Positions 1 to 12,249 of a DNA stretch of 49,192 bases are shown here, one piece after another (positions within the stretch are counted from its first letter, which is position 1; each line of letters starts with the position of its first letter). Position numbers and translations under genes: made by a program. This stretch comes from Actinomortierella ambigua (taxonomy: Eukaryota > Mortierellomycota > Mortierellomycetes > Mortierellales > Mortierellaceae). Where the stretch lies: NCBI GenBank assembly GCA_016098155.1, contig JAAAJB010000073.1, positions 1-49,192 on the forward strand, written 5' to 3'. The notes under the pieces are model-generated. The model was not told the DNA's origin and made no database searches. It saw only the letters and a program-made list of their open reading frames with translations.

Positions 1-59
1 ACTCCTCTCCAACTCTTCACCTCCCCACTCTCTCACTCTCTCACACGCACCTCATCATC

Positions 60-302
60 ATGCCAGCCGCCGTCGCCTCTGTCCGTGCCATCCGCTCGTC
101 GTCGTCCGCTCTCCAATCCATGGCCCGTCGCTCATACTCGTCGGCTTCGCCGTCAACGGCACCATCGACCACGCAGGGCCGCTCGGACAGAAGGCTGTAC
201 ATTGCCTCCGGACTGTCAGCTGTGCTTGGTTTCGATGCCGGCTATGTCTACTACAACTGGGGTCCTGGCAGCAAACCCTCCACTCCTTCGGCTTCCACTT
301 AA
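60..302 (+). CDS. small mitochondrial-type membrane protein (hypothetical, 80 aa)
   Basis: This is a single open frame of 80 codons starting at the first ATG after a CT-rich leader. The N-terminal half (about residues 1-45) is rich in Arg, Ser and Ala and has no acidic residue, which is the composition of a mitochondrial presequence. An Arg-Arg pair at about residues 44-45 is followed by a hydrophobic stretch (about 47-66, with Gly, Ala, Leu and aromatic residues) that could form one membrane span, then a short Gly/Pro/Ser tail. A poly(A) signal lies about 170 bases downstream. I recognise no family. The likely role is a small inner-membrane subunit or assembly factor, inferred only from composition. 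An overlapping frame at 85-375 has no such organisation and is taken as a shadow. The start is close to the window edge, so an upstream exon cannot be excluded. Confidence 0.55.
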   Translation: MPAAVASVRAIRSSSSALQSMARRSYSSASPSTAPSTTQGRSDRRLYIASGLSAVLGFDAGYVYYNWGPGSKPSTPSAST

Positions 303-472
303 GACATTCTTATTCTTCGAGCCCTGTTGTTTAATAGAGACTTCTGTTTTCATATTTTATTTTTTTTTAAGTTGATGCTGTTGTACAGGTGCAATAGTCA
401 GTCATTTCTGTCTAAAGCAAAAGAGAGGGGAGGTATGTGTGTGTATGAATGTGCACGTTTGTGCGTGTTGTG

Positions 473-478
473 AATAAA
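473..478 (+). terminator. poly(A) signal AATAAA
   Basis: A canonical AATAAA hexamer is followed within a few bases by a run of A. It sits 170 bases after the stop of the small mitochondrial-type gene and just before the stop of the convergent hydrolase gene at 495, so the two transcripts end almost back to back. Confidence 0.5.
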
Positions 479-494
479 GAAAAAAAAAAAAACT

Positions 495-3400
495 CTAAAG
501 CTTGGAACGGACAGGCTCAAGTCGAAATTTGATCTCTTTCAGGCCCTTGGTAGCGGGCACCCACTTCTCATAGAGTTGCTTGAGGTGCTCAAGCCCCTTG
601 CTCAGCTCCTCATCGCCCAGCCGCCCAATCTCCTCCATGATTCCGCGCATACCCCATGGCAAATAGAACGGATTGAGTCGCTGTCTAGCCTTGAATGGGA
701 CCATAACAGGCTCGCTTCGCGCCTGCTCCGGTGTCAGCCTCGACGATGGTTCCAGCAAAGCTCGGAGTGCAAGCCTATTTTTTTTTTGGAGGGGTTATAA
801 AAAAAATGAGAGTCAACAACTTGAACACTAATAAAAATAGCGTGCTTTGATACGCTCTATAACCTCATTCTCCCATGTCACCAGCGATGGGATGAAGCAA
901 AAATCAAGATACTTACATGTAAACTTCCCGTTCGTCATAGATAGTCGAGTGTCCCTCGCCATAAATGCTTCCAGCCACGACTTCGCTCAGGTGCACAAGC
1001 ACGCCATGGTCATCAATCCCGGCATTGCGCAAGCGCAGTGCAAACGAGATCAAGTTGGTCAAGAAATCATCTTGGTAGCTCACCCCATCAATGTACACGG
1101 CTCGCACAATCGACGGATGACTGATCGAAGTCATCACAGCCGAATACATTGGCACCACTTGATCCTCCAACGACGCCACGCACGTCAGCCGCACGCCCGA
1201 TGTCAGCACTGTCCGGATCGCCTGCCAGTATCGCTTCGCAATATCCGTCTCCGAGTCCATAAACTCAAACAACTCCCCAGCGGCCTCGGCCTCAAACCAC
1301 CGGACAATCAAGTTGCCCTTCAGGAACGGGAACGGCCCATGCGAAATACCGGCCATCGTCAACATACCGACCTGCTGCATTCGCGGATCGTCCTCTCGCA
1401 CGCGGACATGCCCTTCCTCAATCAGTCGGGCTAAGAGCAAGAAGCTCGTTGGTGTCCCCTGTGAGTGCGTCGCCACCAAGACCAGATCTGCCTCGTGCAA
1501 CGCCTTCCGCCACGCCGAGTTCTTCATCAGGTTCTTGTACAAAAGCTCGACCCGGTCCAGGACCTTGCCCTCCCCCTCCAACGGGATCAGCGTAATGTTC
1601 TCGTCGGCGATCTTGACCTTGTTGGCCTTCAGATACTCCTTCAGCGCCGCATCCATCTCGTCGCAAAACTTTTGACTCGTTCCCGTCGGCTCCCCAATCA
1701 CCGTCCGCACCAACTTTGTTGGGAACCAGCCATGGATACCAAAGATCACCACATTGCGCACACTCCTGGGTCCACGAGACGACACCTCCTGTCGCTCTCG
1801 CTGTTGTTGTGCCTCGGCGCGTGCCTTGGCCTTGGCGATTTGCTCCGCCTTTGTCACGTTGGGGAATAGGATCGAGCTGAGCACGTTGACAGCACTCGAC
1901 ATGATCGAACTCTGACGGCGAGCCCCTCCATGGCTCCGACCCGCCATCTCGCCACCGCCAGGCTGGAGAGTCATCTCTGCTGGCCCGATAGGCATGGTCA
2001 GTAGACACTCGCGTGCGTCCGGGAACTGCTCGTAGTATGCCGGTAGAACCCTGTTTTTGGGCTTCACCATCTTGGACAGCGCCGCTGCTGCCTTACCCGC
2101 CAATGCCGTGGTCTCCTTGTTTTCCTTGATCTGCGCCAATGTCTGACGGTCGCTGCTGCCAGCAGAGGGCGGCGGCGATGGCGAGTTGCTGCTGCTGCCG
2201 ATGCTCTCGGTCTTGGTGCCGGCGCTTTGTTGTCGGTTTTCTGCCGCCAACTGAGCAATAACCTTTGTCCTGTTGCTATCCCCAGAAGTGGATGCAGCTG
2301 CCACGTCCCCATCATCCTCCGCTTGTGGCTTAAACTTTATCACATTTCCATGAATGTCGTGTCGCTCGCCTTCTTCGTAGTCTGTGACCTGATGGCTGAG
2401 AGTCGCCTCCTCCAGGGCGCTTTGCGTTTGTGTATCTTCCACAGACTTGTTCCCAAAGCCCGGGATCACAGAGAGCCAGCTGCTATAACTGCTGCTGGCT
2501 GGTAGAAGGGTCGAGTTTTCCTTGCTCTTCTTGCTGCTGCTGCTACTATTGCCTTTTAAGGTATCGCCTCCTGCCTGGAAGGTGACATCGACCTCCGCCG
2601 TGCTGACAAGTGCAGGTGCAGTAGGTACTACTGCTGCTGTTGCCGTCTCTCCCTTCTGCCTGTCTCCCTCGCCCTTGGTAGTAGTGGCTACCCCACCAGC
2701 ATCTGCATTCGGTACCGCGACGGATGTCTTGAGGGTAACATGGTCTGATGCCTGTGTGGTTGTAAAAGAGTCGGTTGTTGTCGTCGTCGCCTCGTCTTTG
2801 GGAGACGGGCTGTGATTGTCCTTGGCATCGCTACTGCCGCCACCAAGACCAAAGAGAGTCGTCCACCGTTTCGACGCCCGCTGCTTCATTCGCTCGGATC
2901 CGCTGGTGGCCGCTATGGTCAGTCCACCTTCGCTTCCAGAAAATTCACCGCTCTTTCCAGATGGTGACGATAATGATGATGACGACGACATCGACAGCGA
3001 TGATGATAGCACAACATCTTCCCGTTCTTCCAAGATCTCCATATCAAGCTCGCTCGCTGTGATCACCTCCCTCGCCAGTGACGAGAGGTGATGTGTAGTT
3101 GTGGTAGCGGTAATAATGGTAGTGTGTCTTGATTGAGAGTCGTCAGCGCCAACCTCTGTCTCCTCGCCATGACCACCGCCACTACCACCGATACTTGCAT
3201 TCCACAGGCCCCACCACGAGGACGAGGACGAGCTTGAGTGAGTGTGGGAGGATGACGACGAGTTGCGCCGCTCCTTGACCGACGAAGCCTTTGTTCCCGA
3301 GGACTTGATCATGGAGACTGGGAAGGGTGATGGGTTCAAGTTGGAGGGAAGTGAGCTTGAGAGGGGTGTGGGGGAAGAGGATGTTGATGATGGTGGTGAT

Positions 3401-4805
3401 GATGGTGAGGAGAGGTAGCCAGCCTGATCGCTATCTTCAGAAGCCCGAAGACGCTCGAGAGCAGTCTTCTCGGGGCCTGAAGGCTCCCAACCATCTAAGC
3501 TCTCCCGCCCTTCAGTGGTATCGTTGTTGGCAACTGCAGTTGCCAATGGGGATGTGGTGGAATGTGTATTCTTTTTCGTCGTAGGAGAATCTTGAAGTAT
3601 GAGTGCTTCCTTTGGATCCTCCTGTTGTTGTTGTTGTTGTTGTTGCCCAGCCTGCAGTGTGGTATCTTGATCCTGAGATGGCTGGACTGATTGTTGTTGC
3701 TGCTCCTGTCTCTCGTCGTCGTTTTGCGTCATCTCGACGGATGCTGATGAAACTGGTAGCGCTGTTGATGATGACGCGTTACTACCGCTCCACCAATCCG
3801 CTAGAATGCTCAGTGATGATCTATTCGACGCAGTCTCTCCTTTGTACAGTTGCACACCAGTCCTAGGTTTAGAGACTTCAGGCCGTGAGAGGTTTTCACC
3901 ATCAGCCGGCACTGGGACTGGGGTTGAGTTTTGGGCTGGCGATACTGATGTGGATGGTGGTGTGGATGCTGAAAAGGCATGGCCTTCAAGGACGGTTCCA
4001 ATGAACGCGGCAGCTGGAGCACGTGGTGGTGGTTGTGGAGTGGTAGCAACAAACGCCGTAGTTGCAAACTGGTCCAAAGTCTGATCGGTTGTATTGGTAG
4101 TAGACTCTGTGGAGATCGGGTGGGGTTCGACATCCTTTGGTGGTGCCGAGGAAGACGAAGCAGAGGAGGAGGTCAAGGCGGTTGTTGACGTAGATCCTGA
4201 CAGCTGAATGATCCTTTCTAGTGCTTTGGATGCAGACGACGAGGTAGTGGTGTCTCTCGTTGCCGCACTGTGGATGCTCTTTTTGTCCTCCGCCTCGCCT
4301 TCATCGTTCTTCTAAGTTTGAGGTATGAGTGTAAACAGAGGAGAGGCGAGCCGATGCGGCAAGGGAAGGAGGGAGGGGATTAGGTTTTGTGGGTACAGAT
4401 AGAAAAAAGAAACTTGATTGTGTAATGTTGAAGTACAGAGTCGGTGTGTTCGCTTACTACGTCAGAGATCACGGTCTCTGTGCTGGCAGCCGACATGAGT
4501 TCCGGAGATAGAGCGCTACTCTTGAGAGTTGAGTGGCTACCGTTCCCTTGGAATGAAAGTGGTAGCGTGGATGTTGTCTTGAGCGAGAGGGTCGAGGACT
4601 GTTTGCGCAGAGAGTGAATAGACGTGCAGGACGAAGCAACGGTAGCTGAGGCGGATGGTGAAGAACTAGTAGCTGTCCCTGCAGCTATCGGCTGAGGATG
4701 ACCGGATTGTCGGCGACTCTCCTCTGTTTGCTCCTGAAGGGACGTGGAGAAAGGGGGCGAGGATGAGGTTGGTTTGTCGCTCGAATGCATTCCATCTAAG
4801 CTCAT
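495..4805 (-). CDS. large alpha/beta-hydrolase-fold protein with C-terminal peroxisomal signal
   Basis: Three exons read on the minus strand: 4805-4458, 4311-917 and 774-495, with GT-AG introns (donors GTAAGC and GTAAGT), giving 1,340 aa. Residues 1 to about 960 are Ser/Thr/Gln-rich and probably disordered. The C-terminal domain (about 970-1250) begins with a beta strand and a Gly-Ile-His-Gly oxyanion-type turn at 974-977. It shows a THSQG nucleophile elbow (Ser1066), an Asp in the context EDQVVP (Asp1166) and a His in GEGHS (His1237), so a full lipase/esterase-type triad is present. The last three residues are SKL, a canonical type-1 peroxisomal targeting signal, encoded in the short third exon. 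It resembles uncharacterised fungal hydrolase-like proteins, and the substrate is unknown. A peroxisomal lipase or thioesterase role is inference. The start is the first ATG of exon 1, about 85 bases below a TATA element. Confidence 0.82.
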
Positions 4806-4889
4806 TTCCGTGTTGTTTGCAATGAGGTTTTATGGCGGTGTTTGTTCAGAGAGTGAGAGAGGGCCAAGCAATGGAGGATGTTGAGGATG

Positions 4890-4897
4890 TTATATAA
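4890..4897 (-). promoter_or_regulatory. TATA-like element upstream of the hydrolase gene
   Basis: TTATATAA lies 85 bases upstream of the proposed ATG at 4805 and is followed, in the direction of transcription, by a CT-rich leader. The position and the match to TATAWA support a core promoter; no experimental start is known. Confidence 0.45.
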
Positions 4898-7807
4898 GGC
4901 TTGGAATTGAAGAAAATAGAATGGGAGAAGGAAGTTGAGAATGGTTTGGGATAGAGAGGGAGATATATGGTAGAGAGCCGTCGTCATTGACATCATGCAA
5001 CAACTTTGCACGTGCAATTTCGTATCTATGGCATTAAATGCCAAGGCGCCAGATGCCGCGCGGATGCGATCCGCCTCCCTCTCCAGGGCGGTTCTAGTGT
5101 TCAACGCCGCCAGTCGCGCTCATTGCATGCGTGAATACTTTCGGCTGATGACTGTTTCGTATGCCCAACAAGTCAACTCCGGAGGACTGGCGAACCAGAT
5201 CCATTTCCGCCTCTCAGGACGTCCTCCCTTTTGGCGAACCCGTCTGTACTCCTGGTGCTGTCGCTACTGGTGTAGACGAGTTCGAACATCTCCATGGCCT
5301 ATTCATGGTCCATCTGCCGAACCAACTGCTGTTCAGACATGGACAGTATCTTCGCCCCACGGCGGCGATTGAGGCTGAAAAGGGGATAGCGGTGGATGGT
5401 GTTGTTACAAAGCGGGGAAAGATGCAGCCAGCGCAAGAGCGTTCGTCGACGATATCTTCCCCAGTAGGAGAAGGCAGCACCGCCGCTTTCGATCAGAGCG
5501 GCCACGGAGAGCCACAGCTGGCGTCAGAAGGGTGGGGATCCAAATTCGTCCATGCCAATCTGGCATAATCCTCCCTACCACAGGGGATGAGCATGTTTTA
5601 ATGTGTGTTGAGAAGTATGATTTGGAGATGAAGGACACTATGGTACGAACAAAGGTGTCGGATCGCACTCAGAGGGAGCTGTATTTTATGAATGCGGCGA
5701 GAGCACGGAAAGGACTGGTCTTCCAGAGAGAGCTTGACTTCGTCCGCGGGCCAACGTGCCGTGAAGACCGTTCTGCCACATTACGCATGTCGAAGATGGG
5801 CTTAAGACGTTCTCTGAGCGTGATGTGGTCGTATTCTTCAACAATGCGGTGATGAATGGGCCGCTCCTGAGCCTTGTGTAGGAGCATTCGCAGTATTTTC
5901 ATCCACTTTTGCAGGCCGATAATACAGACGCATAGCTGCGAGGTCAAGAGCCAGGGGTTATCATTAGGCATGTTGCTTCGATCCAGCTATTGACTCTACA
6001 ACCACAAAATTTTTGTCTCCTGCACTTCGGGATTCTATCAAGACGGATGGATACCACCTACAGCCTTTGGTCTTTAAGCTCAAGGAGCTCGAGTCCAGGA
6101 AGTACATGATAGACCAGGAATAGCTGATCCTGGGTCCGCTGCAGTATACAGTCGGCGGCATAGGCCCAGTATCTTACGGAAGTACAAAATGTGGTCAACG
6201 TACGGAGACGACCTGAGTAGGCATTCAGACTTGAACCGTGCAGAAGCCGACAAGACTCTCCTATCTTGGGTTTGACCTTGGCAACAAGGACGGTCGATCG
6301 ACCCCGTTTGTTCGGCCTATCTATTAAACAGAATGGTGGCGAGACAGCGTCGAGATGCTCGACACCAAGAGCCATCTCAGGAACGTCGAGGACCTTTGAA
6401 CGCCGTCGCTCCCCCCTCCCCTCGTACGGAAAATAAATTTACATAGATGATGAAGAAACTGACATGCTTGACTAAACCCTCCTATTTACACCATCCCACA
6501 GAATTCCCCATGCCCTGTGAGACTGTTGTCAAGCTAAAAAAAAAAAAAAAAAAAAAATTAGGGAGAAGACATACTAACAAGACATTTTCTATCCGTTAAA
6601 GTTGTTATATAATATGGGTCTTCTGCTTCCGGATTCAGCCTGCACTCCACTTGAACTTCATTCCAAAGTCTTTGCTGGCCAGCAAAGACTTCTGCTAGTC
6701 AGCGATCAAGTCTCTTATTGTAAAAGAACAGCTCCTTCTCTCGCGCCAGCGGATGTGAAGTGCTCGCCAATACTTAGAGATTGGTCATACGGACAAAGAC
6801 GAAAGGGCCATCGCGCATCTCAGCGCTTCTCGGTAGTTGTACAGGAAGGAAAGCAGGCCATCGAGACTATCGTCTCCATCATCACTGCCCCTCGCCTTCC
6901 TCTCGGCGATTTGCGTACTGGTGTCGAACAAATGACGAGCATCGGGAGGGCGAGTGGGGATTGACTGAGATTCGCCTCGGTGGATGGCAATCCAGATCTC
7001 TTCAAAACACGCTCGTCGTCGAGCGTGTCGTCAACCGTGCCGTGGTCTCGATCTACGGACTTTCCACGAAATGCACGCTTCTGATGGGTTGCCGATGCGA
7101 TTGCGTCCAACATTTCGTGCTTTAGCCATTCGTACTACACGTTGTCGCCTGCTTTTTTTATGAATCACCAGGGGCGTCCGTGTACAGTCCTTGTGGAGTG
7201 GTGGGGTTCTGCGAATAATTCTTCGTGCAGGGCTGACTTTATTTTTTTTTGCGCTGGCAAGTGACTCGAGATGGCTGCCTCTGTTATTCTTTGAGAAAAA
7301 AGTGGTTTCCTAATTCGTCTGGCTGTGTAGTTTGCAGCTGCAGGTTTCTCAAGGCACATGGTATGAGCGGGACAAGGCATTGAACATTACCAGCGGCTTT
7401 TAACAGGAACAAAAGTAACCGTTCCTACATGTACTCATCGTAAAGGTGTAGTATGTTGTGGGGGTGCTGTCCGGCGCATAGTGTGAAACCTTTCGGTGGA
7501 GCATCGCCGAGCACACCACACCGCCTTGTTGGTGTCCAAGGTGGCCTATTTTTCTTTTGCAGTGATCCTCTTTCCTCTTCATCAGAGTTTGATTATGTTT
7601 TTATTGACTTGGTGGTCACTAATGCCATATTTTGTCAATGTCATATCTTCTTACAAATGTATACACTGTTATGAAAAAAGAAGAATGTGGTGGTGTTACA
7701 TGGGTTATATTTTTTCAGGGAAGAAATGAGCGAGAAATAAACAGAAAAAAATTGAACAAAGGTAATGTTCCTCCGACTATGACCACCTTTCTTAAGTATT
7801 ACAACCA
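4898..7807. other. gene-poor interval, possible decayed repeat at about 5.0-6.4 kb
   Basis: No convincing gene is visible. Between about 5.0 and 6.4 kb the minus strand holds several overlapping frames in all three phases with protein-like composition, interrupted by stops. One near 5.3-5.5 kb has a Trp-Leu-His / Asn-Asn-Thr-Ile-His-Arg-Tyr pattern that loosely recalls the C-terminal part of LINE ORF2 proteins. This is weak and I do not name the element. A run of 22 A lies at 6536-6557. Reading frames at 6.6-7.1 kb on both strands match nothing I know. The segment 7.2-7.8 kb is AT-rich and is probably the 3' flank of the transcription factor gene. Confidence 0.35.
6536..6557 (+). repeat. A22 homopolymer
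   Basis: An uninterrupted run of 22 adenines in gene-poor DNA. It could be the poly(A) tail of a decayed retroelement on the plus strand or simple slippage; no target-site duplication was found by eye. Confidence 0.7.
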
Positions 7808-10800
7808 TTACTGATGTTGCTGCTGTTGCAACCGCTGCATTTGTTGCTCAAAATGTAAGCGCTGATGAGCTTGAACATGCGCTGTCTGCTCGACAGAAAA
7901 CGTCGAGGGCAAAGAGTGCGCCAGTCCCGGTGCAGGGTGTGGCGCAGACTCATATTGGTGATTGGGGTGGTGCGCCGCAAGGTTGTTGCTATTGCTGATG
8001 CTACTGCTATTGTTGCTGTTGCTGTGAATGGCTTCCTGGTGAAGCTGCGGCATGATCGAAGGGAAGGACAAGGGTGCTTGCTGGAACGTATGATGGGGGT
8101 GGATGTCGAACGTCTGTTGGTGGGGGTGATACTGCTGCATTGCCGTGCCTGGGTGACTCTGAAACTGCTGCTGCTGCTGCTGTTGTGGGATCATCAAGTC
8201 CAAGTGAGCCAGACCATTGGGAATGTATGTTGGAGTTGGATGACCATTGGCCCACATAAATGCGTTTTGCGACGGCACGTCTTGCTGGTGTGGATGTTGT
8301 GGCTGTTGCGTGGCTGGAGACAATGGGTTGGGAGAGATTCCTTCGGGCCGAAAATGTGATAGCGAGTGGATTTGGCCCCCGGTCTGCTGATATTGCTGAT
8401 GCTGCTGATGCTGATGCTGCTGCTGCTGCTGCTGATAATGACTTGGAAGGACCTGAATCGAGCGCCGTTGTTGCTTGAGCATTGACGGTTTGGGCGGATT
8501 CTCCATGCCACGGCCACCAAACCCTTCGCTTGATGGCGACTGATCAAACGTAGGTACTGAATTCGCTCCGAATCCCATCGTAGGCGTTTGCATCCCTGGA
8601 CTATCCATGGAGAATAGCGTTGTGGTTGCCGCTGTATTAGCCAGACCACCACCGGACACTGGAGAGTCCACCGTCGCCGAGTCCATGACCGTGTCCTGGA
8701 ATGAGGATGGTGCCATATCACCAACATGACCTGGTTGCATATGACCGGCAAATGGTGCAAAGTCCATGAGAGTAGGGATGTTGGTACTCTCTTTACCCAA
8801 GCGAGTCTGCGAGGACGTGGGGCCCCCAGCACTGCCATCACTTCCCCCTTGCAACATGGGAATGTCTTCAGTAAAATTCGTTGCTGGCGCCATCGATGTG
8901 TCTCCAGAATCACCTCCCATTGTGTTGGATGCGCTTAGGTATTCAGATATGGCATTCTGCTCGTCAAACAACATCGGCTCGGGCTCATTGAAGAACGAAT
9001 GAGATGAAATCATTGGAGGCTGCGGCTGTGGATGTTGCGGCAAGGGTTGAACAAGCTGCTGGTGCTGTTGGGAAAGAACTTGTGGTGGAGGTGGTGAAGG
9101 CCCCTGTGGCTGCGGATGCCGATGGTGTGGATGCGTTGGGTGTGGTTGCGGCAGCGGATGCTGAGACGGTTTTGATTCTTGGTTGCTTGAAGGGTGCTGC
9201 AGCTGAACCATCTGAATCTGCACTTGCAGCTGTTGAAGCGTCGTCGCTAGCTGAGCTTGAGGAGTCATCTGGTAATACTGCTGGGGAATCGAGAGATCTT
9301 GTGTGATCTTGTCGGTCATGGCATACATGTTAAGTGCATGCTGTGCCATGCTACCAAAAGGATGAGAGGGTGTGTACAAGACCGAGTCGTCGCTTGCAGG
9401 GAATCCAAATGGGTGGACGGATGCTGGCATATGACTCACCCTGGGTCTGGAGACTGCAGGTGTACTATTCGATCGGAGAAGGATCGGAGGGACGGGCTGA
9501 TCAGTCTGCAGCGAGTGGGTATGTGGGTCTGGACTCAGAACTGGTTGAAGGGGCTGGTGCTGTTGCTGCTGAACCTGCGAGCGGGGGAATGGCTCAAGTG
9601 TGTGGTGATGCAAATGAGATGGCTGATGCGACGGTTGTGGTTGGGCATGTACGTTCATTTGTACTGGCGCCACATCTCGGCCTGGCGGTGGGCTGCTCAT
9701 GGTGTTGTCCTGCTCTTTGATCGTACTCTGGATCTGATCCATGGGGACATTGAACAAGGCGGAGCCAAAGTCAATACTTAGGGGCTCAATTGTCGCAGGT
9801 GGCTGCTGTTGCTGACACTGCAGGTGTAGATTGAGTGACATGCGCCTTTGCGGAGGTGGTGTCTGTTCGCTCGCATAGGCCATGCCGTTGGTATCGTCCT
9901 GCTGCAACTTTGTCGATGGTGTCGAGAGTAAGCAAGAGCTTGATGCGCGTCGTTGTAAATTTGGCTGCGAGGATTTCCGTTTGTGCAAGAGAGCTCGAGA
10001 ATGCGGCCGAGGTGGTGGTGGCTGCTGGCTATGCTGCTGTAGTGGGGGTTGAGGCTGGTGCTGTTGCTGCTGAGATGGGGTCGGCATCGGTAACAGATAC
10101 TGCTGTTGCTGCTGTTGCGACTGAGTCTTGTCAGGAACGACCATCATCCTTGCTGGGTGGTGCTGAAGTTGGGACTGACGCAATGGGTGGAACGAAGTTG
10201 GCACCTGCTGCCCATGCTCTTTTGGTTGTTGCTGTTGCTGTTGCGTTGGTACTGTATGCGGGTGGTATTGTTGCTGTGATTGCATCTGTACACCGTGTAC
10301 AGCACCAAGATCGTCCTGAAAGCTCAATCGAGGCCGGTGATGAATTTGATGCGGCGACTGTTGTGGTGGCTGTTGTTGTTGTTGTGGCTGCTGCTGCTGC
10401 TGTTGTTGTGTTTGTGGTTGCGATTGCTGTTGTTGAATAGGCAACGGAAAACCGCCAACAACAGGCGATATTGGAGACAGTTCTGACGTGGACAGCCCGT
10501 TTGCGTCATTCATGGGAAAGTGCAGTGGTGTAGGTGGCAGCGATGAAGACTGGGTCACACTGTTAGCTGCAGGAGGAGGTGAGGCAGGGCTAGCAGATGA
10601 AGTCGATGCCTCGGATGAAGGAGCATTGTCGCCAAGTCCCGACATCCAGAGTGGGCTGCGATTGTGACCCGCACTGATGGTGGCAAGCGACGACTTTGTG
10701 AATGGATAGTCAAAGTACTCTCGTTGTGTTCTACGACTGGACGCAATTGAACCAGCGTAGCGGTCGATCCGAGGCCGGTTCCAGGATCTTGACTGTAGAT

Positions 10801-12249
10801 CCAGTGCATCGTGAACAGAGACTCGCGAGGAGCTACCACTGACTGAAGGGTGACTTCCTGCAGAAGAAGAGGACGAGGTTGATGATGATGAAGGCGACCG
10901 GGTCAGACTTGTGCCAGATTTGAACAGGTGACGAAGTGAGGTTGGGGACGATGTCGAACTGAGCAGCGAGCGACGAGCCTTGGCTTGGATAGCAGCTTTG
11001 AGCTGAGCATCCTCCATGGTTGTGTTCGTCCCACCTCCTGATGATCGAACGATGGATCCGGAGGCACTGGCACGCCGTGTAAGCGAGGCGTGTCCTGGAG
11101 CAAACGATCCTTTGTGATCTGCTCGACTGTGCAATCCGCCATTGGCCTCTTGCCCTTGCCCCTGCCCTTGCCGCGCAGCAGCAGCAGCAGCGACTGCCAT
11201 TGCAACAGCAGCAGCGGCAGCAGCCGAAGAGGAGCCAGATGTGGACCGAGGTGGTCGCATCGCTGGCCCCACAAGAGTACACTGGACATTATTCTTTTCG
11301 CAGTTTTTGCAGGGGTGGCCTTTGTCGACATCACATTTGATCTTCCTAGTAGCCACCACAGCCCGGAAATCAGGGAAAGAAAACAAAAGGAGTGTTAGGA
11401 CAACGGGAGATCGGATGGAGAAAAAAAAAGGGAGACGAAAACGCCAATCCAGGGGAGAAGGGCGGTGGCCTGAAGAAGGATGGCGTGCGAAAACATCAAC
11501 AACAACAGCTCAGCTTCCAAGGTGATATTGACAGTGTGGTTGTTCCCTCTACCTATGGCTGTGCCCCATTGGTATGCACATACAACGAAAGGGGGTTGTT
11601 GTGAAAGGGGTTGCGAGATAAACGTATTCCACTCAGGAGAGAAAAAAAACAAAGAGCCAGCACCAGAAGAGCAGGGAGTTGTACTAGGGAAAAAAATAGT
11701 AAGTGACCAGGAGGGATGAGGAGGAAGAAAAAAAAAACCGAAAACACTGCGAAGATGCATGCAGGAAAGGGTTGGCCGCCAGAGTCTAGGAAGTGCACCG
11801 CAAGTATGCGCCCGTACTTGTTTGTGGTTCCCGCTCCTCGCAATAAACAATAAAGGCACACCCCAGGTTGCCGAAGTGGGCTCGACCCGAGCATTGGGTA
11901 ACAAAATATGGATAGCCTATTGCCATTGAACATACCTGTAGTGGCAGGTGTCGCACGCCATCTTCGACCGGCGCCGAACAGTTGGCAGAGGCGGTGCGGC
12001 AAGCGTGGCGGTAGTCTCCGTGGTGGATGCGCCGTTGGCATTGGAGCTGCCACCGTTGCTCTGAATGGGGCTCGTGTTGTTGGACGAAGTGGACGAAGGT
12101 GTAGTGGGGGCGCATTTGAAGCTTGTGTTGGAAGTCGTTTGCGTGGGTGAGGACGACATTGATATAGGCTTGCCTAGGGTTATCTGAGAAGGCGGGGGGA
12201 TATAGTCAAGTGGCGAGTCATTTCCGTGGCTCGTGAGAGAAAGGTCCAT
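7808..12249 (-). CDS. Zn2Cys6 (Gal4-type) transcription factor with long poly-Gln activation regions
   Basis: Two exons, 12249-11936 and 11345-7808, joined across a 590-base intron (GTATGT donor, CTACTAG acceptor), give 1,283 aa. The join restores a complete binuclear zinc cluster with Cys at 99, 102, 109, 117, 120 and 127 (spacing 2-6-7-2-6) and the basic stretch between the second and third Cys typical of Gal4-class DNA-binding domains. The intron falls inside the cluster, so neither exon alone encodes it. After an Ala-rich patch, almost all of the remaining protein is Gln, His, Pro and Ser rich with many runs of 5-8 Gln. This looks like activation domains and disordered linkers. No middle homology (fungal_trans) region could be seen. 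The protein is a nuclear DNA-binding regulator whose targets cannot be inferred. The start is the ATG at 12249, which begins an open Ser/Thr-rich N-terminus. Confidence 0.85.

Noticed and set aside
7865..8359. Plus-strand frames across the glutamine-rich transcription factor
   Set aside because: CAG/CTG repeats are open in many frames; no independent evidence for a gene.
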